DNA of 45,252 nucleotides from positions 1 to 45,252 of the forward strand of contig JAGHSA010000021.1 in assembly GCA_018066125.1 (NCBI GenBank), in the 5' to 3' direction. This document shows, piece after piece, positions 8,158-16,859 of the stretch (positions are counted from its first letter, which is position 1; each line of letters opens with the position of its first letter). The notes beneath the pieces were generated by a model, which did no database searches, was not told the origin of the DNA, and worked only from the letters and a program-made list of their open reading frames with translations. The position numbers and the translations under genes were made by a program. This stretch comes from Candidatus Cryptobacteroides onthequi (GTDB lineage Bacteria > Bacteroidota > Bacteroidia > Bacteroidales > UBA932).

Positions 8158-8175
8158 GCACAGTCCTATACGAAT

Positions 8176-8910
8176 ATGGAAAGACTCACACTCACAGTCA
8201 CAGACAACCGCCAGATAGCGAACGGCATATGGGAGATGAAACTCTCCGGATGTACCGCTGCCTGCAGGCCTGGCCAGTTTGTCAATCTCATGATAGGAGA
8301 CAACTTCCTGAGGCGTCCCATCTCGGTATGCAACTGGGAGGACGGAATACTCACTCTGGCATACAAGATCGTCGGCAAGGGAACTTCAGAGATGGCTGCA
8401 ATGAAACCGGGAGCTGCCATCGACACACTCGTCCCTCTCGGAAACGGCTTTGACACGTCAGTGGATTGCGGAAGTGCCCTTCTCGTCGGAGGAGGCATCG
8501 GCACCGCACCGCTCTACATGCTGGCAAGGACTCTCGCTGCCAAGGGATGCAAGGTGACGCTTGTCACCGGATACCGCAACGCAGGCGAGATCTTCTTTGC
8601 AGACGAGTTCAAGGCGCTTGGCATCGATGTACTGGTGGCCACCGAGGACGGAAGCTGCGGCACAAAGGGATTCGTAACCGATGCGATACGCCAGAATGCC
8701 GTGGATTATGACTATATTTATGCATGCGGTCCCATGCCGATGATGAAAGCCCTCTGCGCTGCCACGGACACCGCCGGCGAGATGAGTCTGGAAGAGAGGA
8801 TGGGATGCGGCTTCGGCATATGCATGGGATGCACCTGCAAGACCATGACGGGCGGCAAGCGCATCTGCAAGGAAGGACCGGTATTCAAAAGGGAGGACAT
8901 AATATGGTAG
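8176..8910 (+). CDS. pyrK: Dihydroorotate dehydrogenase electron transfer subunit
   Basis: A 244-residue FAD and [2Fe-2S] protein that passes electrons from dihydroorotate oxidation in PyrD to NAD+. RPISVCNW (47-54) is the flavin-binding motif of the ferredoxin reductase fold, and LLVGGGIGTAPLY (102-114) the nucleotide-binding loop. The C-terminal cysteines C211, C216, C219 and C231 have the spacing of the PyrK iron-sulfur cluster. First enzyme gene of the pyr operon; its last 7 bases overlap pyrD, which fits tight coupling of the two subunits of the NAD-dependent class 1B enzyme. No Shine-Dalgarno is evident before the ATG at 8176. Confidence 0.95.
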   Translation: MERLTLTVTDNRQIANGIWEMKLSGCTAACRPGQFVNLMIGDNFLRRPISVCNWEDGILTLAYKIVGKGTSEMAAMKPGAAIDTLVPLGNGFDTSVDCGSALLVGGGIGTAPLYMLARTLAAKGCKVTLVTGYRNAGEIFFADEFKALGIDVLVATEDGSCGTKGFVTDAIRQNAVDYDYIYACGPMPMMKALCAATDTAGEMSLEERMGCGFGICMGCTCKTMTGGKRICKEGPVFKREDIIW

Positions 8911-9815
8911 ATATCAGTACTTCATTAGGCAAGGTCCAGCTCGACAACCCGGTGATTCCGGCGAGCGGAACATTTGGATTCGGGCTCGAGATGGCGGAAG
9001 TCTATGACATCAACATCCTCGGTTCCATCTCCGTCAAGGGTACGACGCGCGAAGCCAGACTCGGCAACCCTACCCCGCGCATCGCTGAGTGCCCGAGCGG
9101 ACTGATCAACTCCGTCGGACTCCAGAACCCCGGCATCGACGCAGTCATATCACACGAGCTTCCCGAGCTCCGCAAGGTATTCCACAAGCCTATCATAGCC
9201 AACATCAGCGGCTTCTCCGTGGATGAATACGCACATTGCTGCTCTCTCATAGACAAGGAGGAGCAGGTCGAGATCATTGAGGTAAATATCTCATGCCCCA
9301 ATGTGCACAACGGCGGCATGGCGTTCGGCACAGACCCGGTCGCAGCCGCAGAGGTGACCGCAGCGGTCAAGGCAGTCACCACCAAGCCCGTATTCATCAA
9401 GCTGAGCCCCAATGTCACTGACATTGCGGCCATAGCCAAGGCATGCGAGGCGGCAGGTGCGGACGGCATCACCCTGATCAACACACTTCTCGGCATGAGG
9501 ATCGACACCCGCAGGCGCCGCCCTGTCATTGCCAACAAGATGGGAGGGTTCTCCGGCAGGGCGATATTCCCTGTGGCAGTGCGCATGGTATGGCAGGTGG
9601 CCCAGGCATGCAGCATACCTGTGATGGGATGCGGCGGAGTGTCTTCGGCATCCGACGTGATCGAGATGATGATGGCCGGTGCATCTGCAGTCCAGGTCGG
9701 AGCAGAAAACCTCCGCAATCCGTACGCATGCAAGGAAATCATCGAGGCGCTCCCACGCGAGATGGAAAGCCTCGGCATCAATTCATTGAAAGAAATAATC
9801 GGAATAGTAAAATAA
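8904..9815 (+). CDS. pyrD: Dihydroorotate dehydrogenase, class 1B catalytic subunit
   Basis: A 303-residue FMN-dependent TIM barrel that oxidises dihydroorotate to orotate. The start is taken at ATG 8904 ([11 protein letters not shown]), preceded by GGGAGG; a longer upstream frame exists, but it would run deep into pyrK. The catalytic base is a cysteine in [12 protein letters not shown] (C131), as in class 1B enzymes, rather than the serine of the quinone-dependent class 2. [10 protein letters not shown] and AVQVGAEN form the FMN phosphate site. It overlaps pyrK by 7 bp and pyrF by 1 bp. Confidence 0.96.
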   Translation: MVDISTSLGKVQLDNPVIPASGTFGFGLEMAEVYDINILGSISVKGTTREARLGNPTPRIAECPSGLINSVGLQNPGIDAVISHELPELRKVFHKPIIANISGFSVDEYAHCCSLIDKEEQVEIIEVNISCPNVHNGGMAFGTDPVAAAEVTAAVKAVTTKPVFIKLSPNVTDIAAIAKACEAAGADGITLINTLLGMRIDTRRRRPVIANKMGGFSGRAIFPVAVRMVWQVAQACSIPVMGCGGVSSASDVIEMMMAGASAVQVGAENLRNPYACKEIIEALPREMESLGINSLKEIIGIVK

Positions 9816-10513
9816 TGGCAAAAGACGTAATCATCGCATGCGACTTCAGCAGTGCTGAACAGACGCTCGCATTCCTGGACAGATTCCAGGGACGCAAACC
9901 ATTTGTTAAGATAGGAATGGAACTGTACTATGCAGCGGGACCTGACATTGTCCGCGAGATCAAGAAACGCGGTCACCAGATCTTCCTCGACCTCAAGCTC
10001 CACGACATACCGAACACCGTGCGCAAGGCAATGGCAGTCCTCTCGCACCTTGACGTGGACATGTGCAACGTGCACGCCGCCGGCACCATCGAGATGATGA
10101 AGGCGGGTCTGGAAGGACTCACCCGCGAGGATGGCACAAGACCGCTTCTGATAGCGGTGACACAGCTCACCTCGACAAGCGAGCAGAGGATGCATGACGA
10201 CCTCCTCATCGGAGCGAGCATGGAGGAGACCATCGCCCACTACGCCGAGAACACACGTGACGCGGGCCTCGACGGAGTCGTATGCTCCCCTCTCGAGTCT
10301 CCTGTCATCAAGTCAAGATGCGGCGAGAACTTCATCACCGTCACTCCGGGCGTACGTTTCGCAGACGCTGCCGCTGACGACCAGGTGCGCATCACCACAC
10401 CTGCAAGGGCACGCGAGCTCGGCTCGGATTATATCGTGGTAGGACGTCCTATCACAGCTGCAGCAGACCCTGTCGCAGCATATGAGAGATGTATCAAGGA
10501 ATTTTTAGGATAA
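9815..10513 (+). CDS. pyrF: Orotidine 5'-phosphate decarboxylase
   Basis: A 232-residue TIM-barrel enzyme that decarboxylates OMP to UMP, the last step of the pathway. The catalytic DxKxxD array is present in [10 protein letters not shown] (D59, K61, D64), and TPGVRF and VVGRPIT form the phosphate-binding end. The length suits the bacterial short form (about 230-240). The start at 9815 shares one base with the pyrD stop (TAATG), giving [13 protein letters not shown], the normal N-terminus; upstream in-frame Met codons lie inside pyrD. Confidence 0.96.
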   Translation: MAKDVIIACDFSSAEQTLAFLDRFQGRKPFVKIGMELYYAAGPDIVREIKKRGHQIFLDLKLHDIPNTVRKAMAVLSHLDVDMCNVHAAGTIEMMKAGLEGLTREDGTRPLLIAVTQLTSTSEQRMHDDLLIGASMEETIAHYAENTRDAGLDGVVCSPLESPVIKSRCGENFITVTPGVRFADAAADDQVRITTPARARELGSDYIVVGRPITAAADPVAAYERCIKEFLG

Positions 10514-10518
10514 TCAAT

Positions 10519-11133
10519 ATGGCTACAGAAAGATCAATCGCATCAGCACTGCTCTCAATCAAGGCAGTGTTCCTCCGTCCGGACGACCCGTTCACATGGG
10601 CCAGCGGCATCAAGAGTCCTATCTACTGTGACAACCGTCTCACTCTCTCCGCACCTGCAGTGCGTGACCAGATCGAGAACGGCCTTGCAGATCTCGTACG
10701 CGAGCACTTCCCTCAGTGCGAGATGCTCATGGGTACATCCACCGCAGGTATTGCTCACGCAGCGATCACCGCTACGATCATGAATCTCCCTATGGGTTAT
10801 GTCAGGAGCAGCGCCAAGGATCACGGCCGCACCAACAGGATCGAGGGCAAGATGGAGCCGGGAACAAAAGTTGTGGTCGTAGAGGACCTTATCTCTACCG
10901 GCGGCAGCTGCATCGAGGTTGTGGAGGCTCTCAGGGAGGCTGGAGCCGAGGTGCTCGGTATCGTCAGCATCTTCACTTACGGCCTCAAGAAGGGCATCGA
11001 GAAGATCGAGGCTGCCAACACCGTGAATTATTCTCTCTCCAATCTCGACGCTCTCGTGGAGGTTGCAGCAGAGGAAGGATATATCACATCTGAGCAGAAA
11101 GAAACCGTACTTAATTTCAGAGCAGCATTATGA
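10519..11133 (+). CDS. pyrE: Orotate phosphoribosyltransferase
   Basis: A 204-residue type I phosphoribosyltransferase that joins orotate and PRPP to make [16 protein letters not shown] is the PRPP-binding loop, and the flexible catalytic loop with [15 protein letters not shown] precedes it. The substrate-binding N-terminus [16 protein letters not shown] is typical. I chose ATG 10519 ([12 protein letters not shown]); the alternative at 10489 lies inside pyrF. The gene follows pyrF by 5 bp and overlaps pyrB by 4 bp (ATGA). Confidence 0.96.
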   Translation: MATERSIASALLSIKAVFLRPDDPFTWASGIKSPIYCDNRLTLSAPAVRDQIENGLADLVREHFPQCEMLMGTSTAGIAHAAITATIMNLPMGYVRSSAKDHGRTNRIEGKMEPGTKVVVVEDLISTGGSCIEVVEALREAGAEVLGIVSIFTYGLKKGIEKIEAANTVNYSLSNLDALVEVAAEEGYITSEQKETVLNFRAAL

Positions 11134-12218
11134 AACATCTGATCGACCCTACAGACCTCACTCTGGAAGAGACCAACAACATCGTCGCTCTCGCAGAGGA
11201 GATCATCGCTCATCCTGAGTATTACACAGCCCGCATGAAGGGCAAGAAGCTGGCTACGCTCTTCTATGAGCCGAGCACACGTACCAGACTTAGTTTCACG
11301 ACCGCCATGCTCGAGCTCGGCGGCACAGTACTCGGTTTCGACAATCCTCAGAACTCATCAGTCAGCAAGGGTGAGACCATGCAGGATACAGTACGTGTGA
11401 TGGGATGTTTCGCTGACATCATCGCGATACGCCACCACATCGAGGGTGCACCTTTCGCTGCAGCCGAGGTATCCAGGGTTCCGATCATCAATGCTGGTGA
11501 CGGCAGCCACAGCCACCCTACACAGACTCTCACCGACCTTCTCACCATCAAGCGCGAGATCGGAAGACTTGACAACCTCACCATCGGTTTCTGCGGCGAC
11601 CTCCGTTTCGGACGTACAGTTCACTCTCTGATCAAGGCACTGGCACGATACAACGGCAACAAGGTCATTCTCATCGCACCTGATGACCTCAAGCTCCCTG
11701 ACTATATCAGGCATGACGAGGCTCTCCAGCAGACCATCGAGTTCCGCGAGGTCTCTACCATGGAAGAGGTGATGCCGGAGCTTGACGTACTCTATATGAC
11801 CCGAGTGCAGAAGGAAAGATTCCTTGACGAGGAGGAGTTCGACCGCGTGAAGGACAGTTTCGTGCTCAATCTCGAAAAGCTCGCCCCTGCAAAGAAAACC
11901 ATGGCTATCCTCCATCCGCTCCCACGCGTGAATGAGATTCTCCCTGAGGTGGATGACGATCCGCGCGCTGCATATTTCCGTCAGGTGGAGTGCGGCAAGT
12001 TCGTCAGGATGGCTCTCCTGAGCCGTCTGCTTGACTGGAAGAACGATGAAGCTCACGGCATGCCTGAGAAGAAGATTCTCAGCAGGGACGAAAGCGCATC
12101 ATATGTCTGCAGCAACAGGAACTGTATCTGCAACAAGGAGCCAGTCAAGAAGTATTTCCGAGTGCTTGACGGCACAGTGCGCTGCAGCTACTGCGACTCG
12201 AAGGCAAAGCAGATTTAA
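11130..12218 (+). CDS. pyrB: Aspartate carbamoyltransferase with fused PyrI-type zinc domain
   Basis: A 362-residue protein. Residues 1-305 are a complete catalytic chain: STRTR (49-53) binds carbamoyl phosphate, SVSKGET is the 80s loop, [10 protein letters not shown] follows, and HPLPRVNEI lies near residue 270. It makes N-carbamoyl-aspartate. Residues 315-362 are extra and resemble the C-terminal zinc domain of the regulatory chain PyrI: CSNRNC, then EPV, then CSYC (C327, C332, C352, C355), compared with C109, C114, C138 and C141 in E. coli PyrI. The nucleotide-binding allosteric domain of PyrI is absent, and there is no separate pyrI in this operon. Last gene of the operon, ending 22 bp before a terminator. 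Confidence 0.95.
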   Translation: MKHLIDPTDLTLEETNNIVALAEEIIAHPEYYTARMKGKKLATLFYEPSTRTRLSFTTAMLELGGTVLGFDNPQNSSVSKGETMQDTVRVMGCFADIIAIRHHIEGAPFAAAEVSRVPIINAGDGSHSHPTQTLTDLLTIKREIGRLDNLTIGFCGDLRFGRTVHSLIKALARYNGNKVILIAPDDLKLPDYIRHDEALQQTIEFREVSTMEEVMPELDVLYMTRVQKERFLDEEEFDRVKDSFVLNLEKLAPAKKTMAILHPLPRVNEILPEVDDDPRAAYFRQVECGKFVRMALLSRLLDWKNDEAHGMPEKKILSRDESASYVCSNRNCICNKEPVKKYFRVLDGTVRCSYCDSKAKQI

Positions 12219-12240
12219 TTCCATTCTGCAAGCAATATGA

Positions 12241-12268
12241 AAGGCGACCTTCAAGGCCGCCTTTTTTT
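12241..12268 (+). terminator. Rho-independent terminator of the pyr operon
   Basis: AAGGCG-A-CCTT and AAGG-C-CGCC form a near-perfect stem with a short loop (12241-12261), followed by seven T (12262-12268). It lies 22 bp after pyrB. Confidence 0.85.
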
Positions 12269-12295
12269 ATCCTATAGCAGGTATCGCCGCACGCC

Positions 12296-12493
12296 CGGAG
12301 CCGCCCGAGTGCTGGACGATCCGTCGAGGCGGCGGAATAGCGAAAGTGCTGAGGGCTCCGCCCGGGAGCGGCTTTTGTGTGACGACCGTTAGGCTGCGCA
12401 GCAGACTAAAAGGGAGAAGTTAGCCGCGACAGGAGACCGAAGTGCTTGAGCAGCCGCCGAGACATGGAGTCCGGCACCCGGGCAGCTCCGGAC
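12296..12493. repeat. GC-rich intergenic block with imperfect repeats
   Basis: No gene is apparent in this stretch. A motif of the form CGA-AGTGCT-GAG recurs three times, with AGTGCT at 12308, 12345 and 12441. Inverted repeats include GCCGCC/GGCGGC (12300-12305, 12328-12333) with GACG/CGTC nested inside, GCTCC/GGAGC near 12355-12369, and GTCCGG/CCGGAC (12469-12474, 12488-12493). The composition is unlike other gaps in the window. It may be a dispersed repeat or structured RNA. Confidence 0.4.
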
Positions 12494-12506
12494 GATGAGG
12501 GCGACG

Positions 12507-13388
12507 CTATTTCTTTCGGACTGTGATCCAAGTCTGGAGTGCGACGGAGATAATGATGAGCAAAAGGCCAAGCCAGAAGGAAAAGCCCACCTCTTTGGTC
12601 TCGCCAAAAATCAGAGCCGCAAAGAAAATGCTGTAAACAGGCTCCAGATTGTACGCCACATTCACAGTGAATGCAGACAGCTTCCTGAGCGCATGGATCT
12701 GGAACAGGAACGGAATCACACTGAACACGGAGCCGAGAAAGAGAAGGCCGACGAGATCGCCGCGGGTCGGAACCACAGGCGCTCCCGGATTCATACCGGC
12801 ATAAACCGGCATGCACAGAGTGAGGAAAAGCACCCCTGCAATGAGCTCGTAAAAGAGCATCGTGGCACTGTCCTCCCCCGTCGAATCTGCCACATTGATA
12901 TTCAACAATGCAAAGACAGAGTACAACGCGGCAGAAAGCAGACCCAGAGCGATACCGGCACGATACCTCAAATCAAGACTGAATATCAAGAGAATACCCG
13001 CGATGGCGATAAAACTGATCAGGACATCCCTGACAGACACACGCCTCTTGTTGATAAGCGGGTCGAACAGAGTCGTGAAAAAGCAGGATGTAGCTATGCA
13101 CGCCACACCCACAGACACATTCGAAGCCTTGATACTGGCGTAGAACGCCACCCAGTGCATTGCAAGCAGTACCCCGCATCCGGAGATACCCGCCAGAGCC
13201 TTCCATCCGATCTTATGAAGCCTTCCGCTCAGAACCATGAACACGACCATGGTCACCACACTCACCATGACCCTGTACCAGACCAGAGGCAGTCCGGACA
13301 AAGTGATCCAGCGGCCGAAAAGACCGGTCCACCCAGCCAGGAAAACGGCGGTGTGAAGTACTATGAGAGTGCGTGTCTTATCAGTCAT
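12507..13388 (-). CDS. EamA/DMT superfamily transporter
   Basis: A 293-residue inner-membrane protein with about ten hydrophobic segments arranged as two EamA repeats (roughly residues 8-140 and 150-290). Each ends in a pattern like VAYNLEPVYSIFFAALIFGE, typical of drug/metabolite exporters. The substrate is not predictable; relatives export amino acids or metabolites. The frame is open to an ATG at 13484, but I chose the ATG at 13388 (MTDKTRTLIVLHTAV), which gives the usual short hydrophilic lead before helix 1. A weak -7-like TATCCTTG lies just upstream (13407-13400). It follows the lipase gene by 135 bp on the same strand. Confidence 0.85.
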   Translation of the reverse strand: MTDKTRTLIVLHTAVFLAGWTGLFGRWITLSGLPLVWYRVMVSVVTMVVFMVLSGRLHKIGWKALAGISGCGVLLAMHWVAFYASIKASNVSVGVACIATSCFFTTLFDPLINKRRVSVRDVLISFIAIAGILLIFSLDLRYRAGIALGLLSAALYSVFALLNINVADSTGEDSATMLFYELIAGVLFLTLCMPVYAGMNPGAPVVPTRGDLVGLLFLGSVFSVIPFLFQIHALRKLSAFTVNVAYNLEPVYSIFFAALIFGETKEVGFSFWLGLLLIIISVALQTWITVRKK

Positions 13389-13523
13389 ATGCGTATCACC
13401 AAGGATAAGTACCGTTGTCGGTAAAAGGCTCAGAACCGGTGGAAAAACAGAGAATGGAATCCACAGACACCGGAACTGTTTCAACTGCAGGTGCTATATA
13501 CTTTTCTTTCATCTCTTTACAAT

Positions 13524-15419
13524 TTACCAGTTCATGACCATATCTGCAGCCCAGGCGACAACAGCGTTTATGTGATCGCCATTCTCACCGGATTTATAGG
13601 ACACGGTGCAGTCCGTGGCGTTCTCATCAAGAAAAGCCTTGATGGAAGAGAAATTGGAATATGGGACGATGTCGTCCTGAGTCGAGTGATATATGCGGAT
13701 GACGTTGCCGGAAGCCGGCTTCCAGCCCTTTACCAGAGTGAACCTGTCGCATACACCCATGATCATGTCATTCACCGCAGTTCCGGAGGTCATCACGTCT
13801 CTCGTGAGCATATCTGACAGCGAATACTGCCTCAGATAGGCGGTTATCTGTGAGAGCGTGTATTTCTTGGAAACTATCCAGTTATTATAGTTGCTCAGCA
13901 GCGCACCCTTGAAGACACGGTCGTATGTCAGATCGAGACTGCCGCACTCGATGAAACTGCTGACAGTGAGCGGCGCGAAAGGCTTTGCCTTTGGATAACT
14001 GCCGTCAAGATAGTCCTGCCATGTCTTTCTGATATCGTACGGTCCTCCGCCGAGGAAAGATTTCTTGAACTTCAGGCCGAGCTCAGGGTGCTCCGACAGA
14101 TACTTGATGTTCGCCATGCCGTTGAATGCGCCCTGGGAATAACCGATGTTATAGAGGCTGCTGCCATATTTCACACCCGAATCCTTGAGAATCTGGCATG
14201 CTGCACGATATGCATCGAACGTCCCTTCTGCGGCCGCTTCGGGATTGAGGTAGGCCTGAGAATGTTCCGCATCCGCACCGAAACCGCAATAATCCGAGAT
14301 GACCACAGCATAGCCCTTCCATGCCGCAATCGACTGCGCATCATGTACCAGAGATGGTCTCTCCGCATCGGACGTGATGGATGCATGGTTCGCGATGACT
14401 ACACCATTGAGGGTCCGGCCGTTGGTGATGGCTGTCTCCGGCACATACAATATGGCCGAAAGAGTCACGGGGTCACCCGAAGGACCGGTCGAACGATGAG
14501 TGAATACTACTGTCTTGACAGGATCGTTGCTCCATGGAAGATATATCAATGTAAGCAGCTGCAGGAGCATCTTCGACTCGTCTGTCAGATCTCTGAACAC
14601 CGGAGCTGTATTCATGTAATTGGCAAAATTCGTAAACCTGCCCTCTGACTGTATATTGTATGCAACTGACTTTTCACCACCTGAAAGAACGCCAAGCGAA
14701 AGCAGGCCGCTTCGTTCTGCATTGAGAGCGGACTCCGAAGAAAGTGTGTAGCACTCCCCCGAGGCAGTGGTACTTTTTACCGATGCGCCTGAACCATAAT
14801 TGTCTGGAGCTACAGCCACATAGTACCATTCCTCCGTATTGAAAGAAGAGCTGCTTCTGACAGAGTACTCTGCAGATGACCCATCTTTTCTCAATGAAAA
14901 GGAGACTTCATCCACTCCTTCATGTCCAGACCTGAACTTCAGAAGAGAGACAGAGTTGCGGAACACGAGGGTTGTTGAAGAAGACTCAGAATACGCCTCT
15001 GAGACGAGGGCGGCCGGATCTATATTGCGGTCTGAGGGAATAGTCTGGGCTCGAGGGATATTGACTGCACAGTCAGCTACACCTTTCCATTGTCCTGCAG
15101 CAGAAGCCGGATACACGGCACTGATCGGGAAATCACCAGTGCTTATGGTTCCTGTTATGACTGCCGATGGCCCATTGACAGACGACACCGTGAAAATACG
15201 GGATGTCTGAGCTATGGGGTCATAGACAGAGACCGACTCCCCTGCCTCCCAGCAGGGAGATAAACCCTCGCCGAGGGATGCCTTTGTCTCCTGCCCGAAT
15301 GTGGCAGTGAAACTGACCTCATGCAGTCCCGAGTCATCAGTCTGCACAAGTCCTCCGACGCATGACACGGCAATGAACGCGGCAGCCAGGACTACAATCT
15401 TTCCGAGAAAATGCTTCAT
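13524..15419 (-). CDS. Lipoprotein with fimbrillin-like N-terminus and alpha/beta-hydrolase (lipase) domain
   Basis: A 631-residue predicted surface lipoprotein. MKHFLGK at 15419 gives a signal peptide with the acylated Cys at residue 20 (AVSC); an upstream Met six codons earlier is less likely. Residues 30-150 resemble the fimbrillin/Mfa-like module: VSFTATFGQETKAS, then WEAGESVSVYD and a FPISAVYPAS strand. Residues 285-631 are an alpha/beta hydrolase similar to secretory lipases: nucleophile Ser428 in GYSQG, acid in HSTQDDIVPY and His616 in GDHINA. It probably hydrolyses an ester substrate outside the cell, with the N-terminal module serving assembly or anchoring. Module boundaries are by eye. 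Confidence 0.75.
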   Translation of the reverse strand: MKHFLGKIVVLAAAFIAVSCVGGLVQTDDSGLHEVSFTATFGQETKASLGEGLSPCWEAGESVSVYDPIAQTSRIFTVSSVNGPSAVITGTISTGDFPISAVYPASAAGQWKGVADCAVNIPRAQTIPSDRNIDPAALVSEAYSESSSTTLVFRNSVSLLKFRSGHEGVDEVSFSLRKDGSSAEYSVRSSSSFNTEEWYYVAVAPDNYGSGASVKSTTASGECYTLSSESALNAERSGLLSLGVLSGGEKSVAYNIQSEGRFTNFANYMNTAPVFRDLTDESKMLLQLLTLIYLPWSNDPVKTVVFTHRSTGPSGDPVTLSAILYVPETAITNGRTLNGVVIANHASITSDAERPSLVHDAQSIAAWKGYAVVISDYCGFGADAEHSQAYLNPEAAAEGTFDAYRAACQILKDSGVKYGSSLYNIGYSQGAFNGMANIKYLSEHPELGLKFKKSFLGGGPYDIRKTWQDYLDGSYPKAKPFAPLTVSSFIECGSLDLTYDRVFKGALLSNYNNWIVSKKYTLSQITAYLRQYSLSDMLTRDVMTSGTAVNDMIMGVCDRFTLVKGWKPASGNVIRIYHSTQDDIVPYSNFSSIKAFLDENATDCTVSYKSGENGDHINAVVAWAADMVMNW

Positions 15420-15447
15420 ACTGAAGTACAACGTCATACACCTGATG

Positions 15448-15478
15448 TAAAGATATCGTCAAATACAATAATTGCCAA
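15448..15478 (-). promoter_or_regulatory. Promoter of the lipase lipoprotein gene
   Basis: TTG (15478-15476), 20 bp, then TATCTTTA (15455-15448), one mismatch to the consensus in the last base. It predicts a leader of about 20-25 nt before the ATG at 15419. Confidence 0.5.
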
Positions 15479-15489
15479 ATAATAGTAAC

Positions 15490-15518
15490 AAAAAAGGACC
15501 GGCTGTGAACCGGTCCTT
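15490..15518 (-). terminator. Terminator of the nucleobase-uptake operon
   Basis: AAGGACCGG (15494-15502) and CCGGTCCTT (15510-15518) form a perfect 9-bp stem with a 7-nt loop, followed on the minus strand by a run of T (15495-15490). It sits 22 bp past the permease stop and just upstream of the lipase promoter. Confidence 0.85.
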
Positions 15519-15539
15519 ATGATAGGATGTAGTCTCTGA

Positions 15540-16847
15540 CTACATGAAGATGTAGCGGAGGATGAACAGCACTGCGAGCACTGCCATTGTTGGGTTGACT
15601 TTCTTATACTTGCCGGTGCATGCATTGAGAACGGCATAAGAGATGATACCGAGCATGATACCGTCTGAGATGCTGTACGCAAGAGGCATGAGAAGCATGG
15701 TGATGAATGAAGGGATAGCCTCAGACATCTCACCGAACTCGATAGAGGTCACTGAAGATGCCATCATCACACCTACGATCACGAGCACTGGACCTGTAGC
15801 GGCACCAGGGATTGCGAGGAAGAGAGGTGAGAAGAAGAGAGCTACAAGGAATCCCATTGCAATCACGAATGCGGTAAGACCTGTACGGCCGCCTTCTGTC
15901 ACACCGGAAGCACTCTCGATGTATGTGGTGGTGGTAGATGCACCGAGGCATGCGCCTGCGGTGGTTGCCACTGCATCTGCCATGAGGATCTTGTTGACCT
16001 GATCTACGTGACCCTTCTCATCTACCATGCCGGCCTTCACTGAGACGCCGACCACTGTTCCGATGGTATCGAACATATCGATGAAGAGGAAGGTGATGAC
16101 CACAGCGAGCATATCCCATGAAAGGATCTGGCCGAGTTCGAACTGGCAGAAGATAGGAGCGATGCTAGGAGGGGTTGAAACCACACCGGTGAAGTTGGTG
16201 ACACCCATAGGGATGCCGAGGATGGTAGTCGCAAGGATACCGATGAGCATGCCTCCCTTGACATTGAGGATGACAAGAGCGCCTGTGAGGAAGAAACCGA
16301 TGATGGCAAGGATGGATGCCTTGTCCTTGAGGTTTCCGAGAGTCACAGATGTAGCGTCGCTGTTGACGATGAGACCGCAGCTCTTGAGACCGATGAATGC
16401 GATATAGAGACCGATACCCACACCGATAGCCTTCTTGAGGTTTGCAGGGATGGCATCAACAATCATCTCGCGCACCTTTGTGAGTGTGAGGATGATGAAG
16501 ATCAGACCCTCGATGAGGATGGCTGTGAGAGCGAACTGCCAGCTGTAACCCATACCGAGGCACACTGTGAACACGAAGAATGCGTTGAGGCCCATACCCG
16601 GAGCAAGTCCGAAAGGCTTCTTTGCATAGAATGCCATGACGAGCGTACCGATGAGAGCTGCAAGGGCTGTGGCTGTGAACACAGAGTCAGTAGGCATTCC
16701 CTGTCCTGCGAGGGCACTGAAGATTCCCGGATTGACGGCGAGGATATACGCCATCGTGAGGAATGTTGTGATACCGGCGATGATCTCGGTCCTCACGTTA
16801 TGCTGCTGAGGATCGAAGCCGAAAGCTTTGGTAAGGAATGATGACAT
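15540..16847 (-). CDS. NCS2 purine permease, AzgA/PbuG-type (guanine/hypoxanthine)
   Basis: A 435-residue inner-membrane transporter with 12-14 hydrophobic segments. It starts with FGFDPQQHNVRTEIIAGITTFLTMAYILAVNP, the hallmark of the AzgA-like branch of NCS2, and has GLAPGMGLNAFF, FLFIDMFDTIGT, and GASTTTTYIESASGVTEGGRTGL. These residues line the substrate site in E. coli GhxP and Bacillus PbuG. It should import guanine and hypoxanthine by proton symport. Last gene of a three-gene operon with a Tsx-like channel (12 bp upstream) and a uracil-type permease; the operon ends at the terminator 15490-15518. Confidence 0.9.
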   Translation of the reverse strand: MSSFLTKAFGFDPQQHNVRTEIIAGITTFLTMAYILAVNPGIFSALAGQGMPTDSVFTATALAALIGTLVMAFYAKKPFGLAPGMGLNAFFVFTVCLGMGYSWQFALTAILIEGLIFIILTLTKVREMIVDAIPANLKKAIGVGIGLYIAFIGLKSCGLIVNSDATSVTLGNLKDKASILAIIGFFLTGALVILNVKGGMLIGILATTILGIPMGVTNFTGVVSTPPSIAPIFCQFELGQILSWDMLAVVITFLFIDMFDTIGTVVGVSVKAGMVDEKGHVDQVNKILMADAVATTAGACLGASTTTTYIESASGVTEGGRTGLTAFVIAMGFLVALFFSPLFLAIPGAATGPVLVIVGVMMASSVTSIEFGEMSEAIPSFITMLLMPLAYSISDGIMLGIISYAVLNACTGKYKKVNPTMAVLAVLFILRYIFM

Positions 16848-16859
16848 GATCTTTTATGA

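Noticed and set aside
9002..10240. Long minus-strand open frame (412 codons) across pyrD and pyrF
   Set aside because: Fully antisense to two unmistakable enzymes, with no start context or family motifs.
12495..13424. Plus-strand frame of 309 codons opposite the EamA gene
   Set aside because: Its product is highly charged and featureless, while the minus strand encodes a textbook multi-helix transporter.
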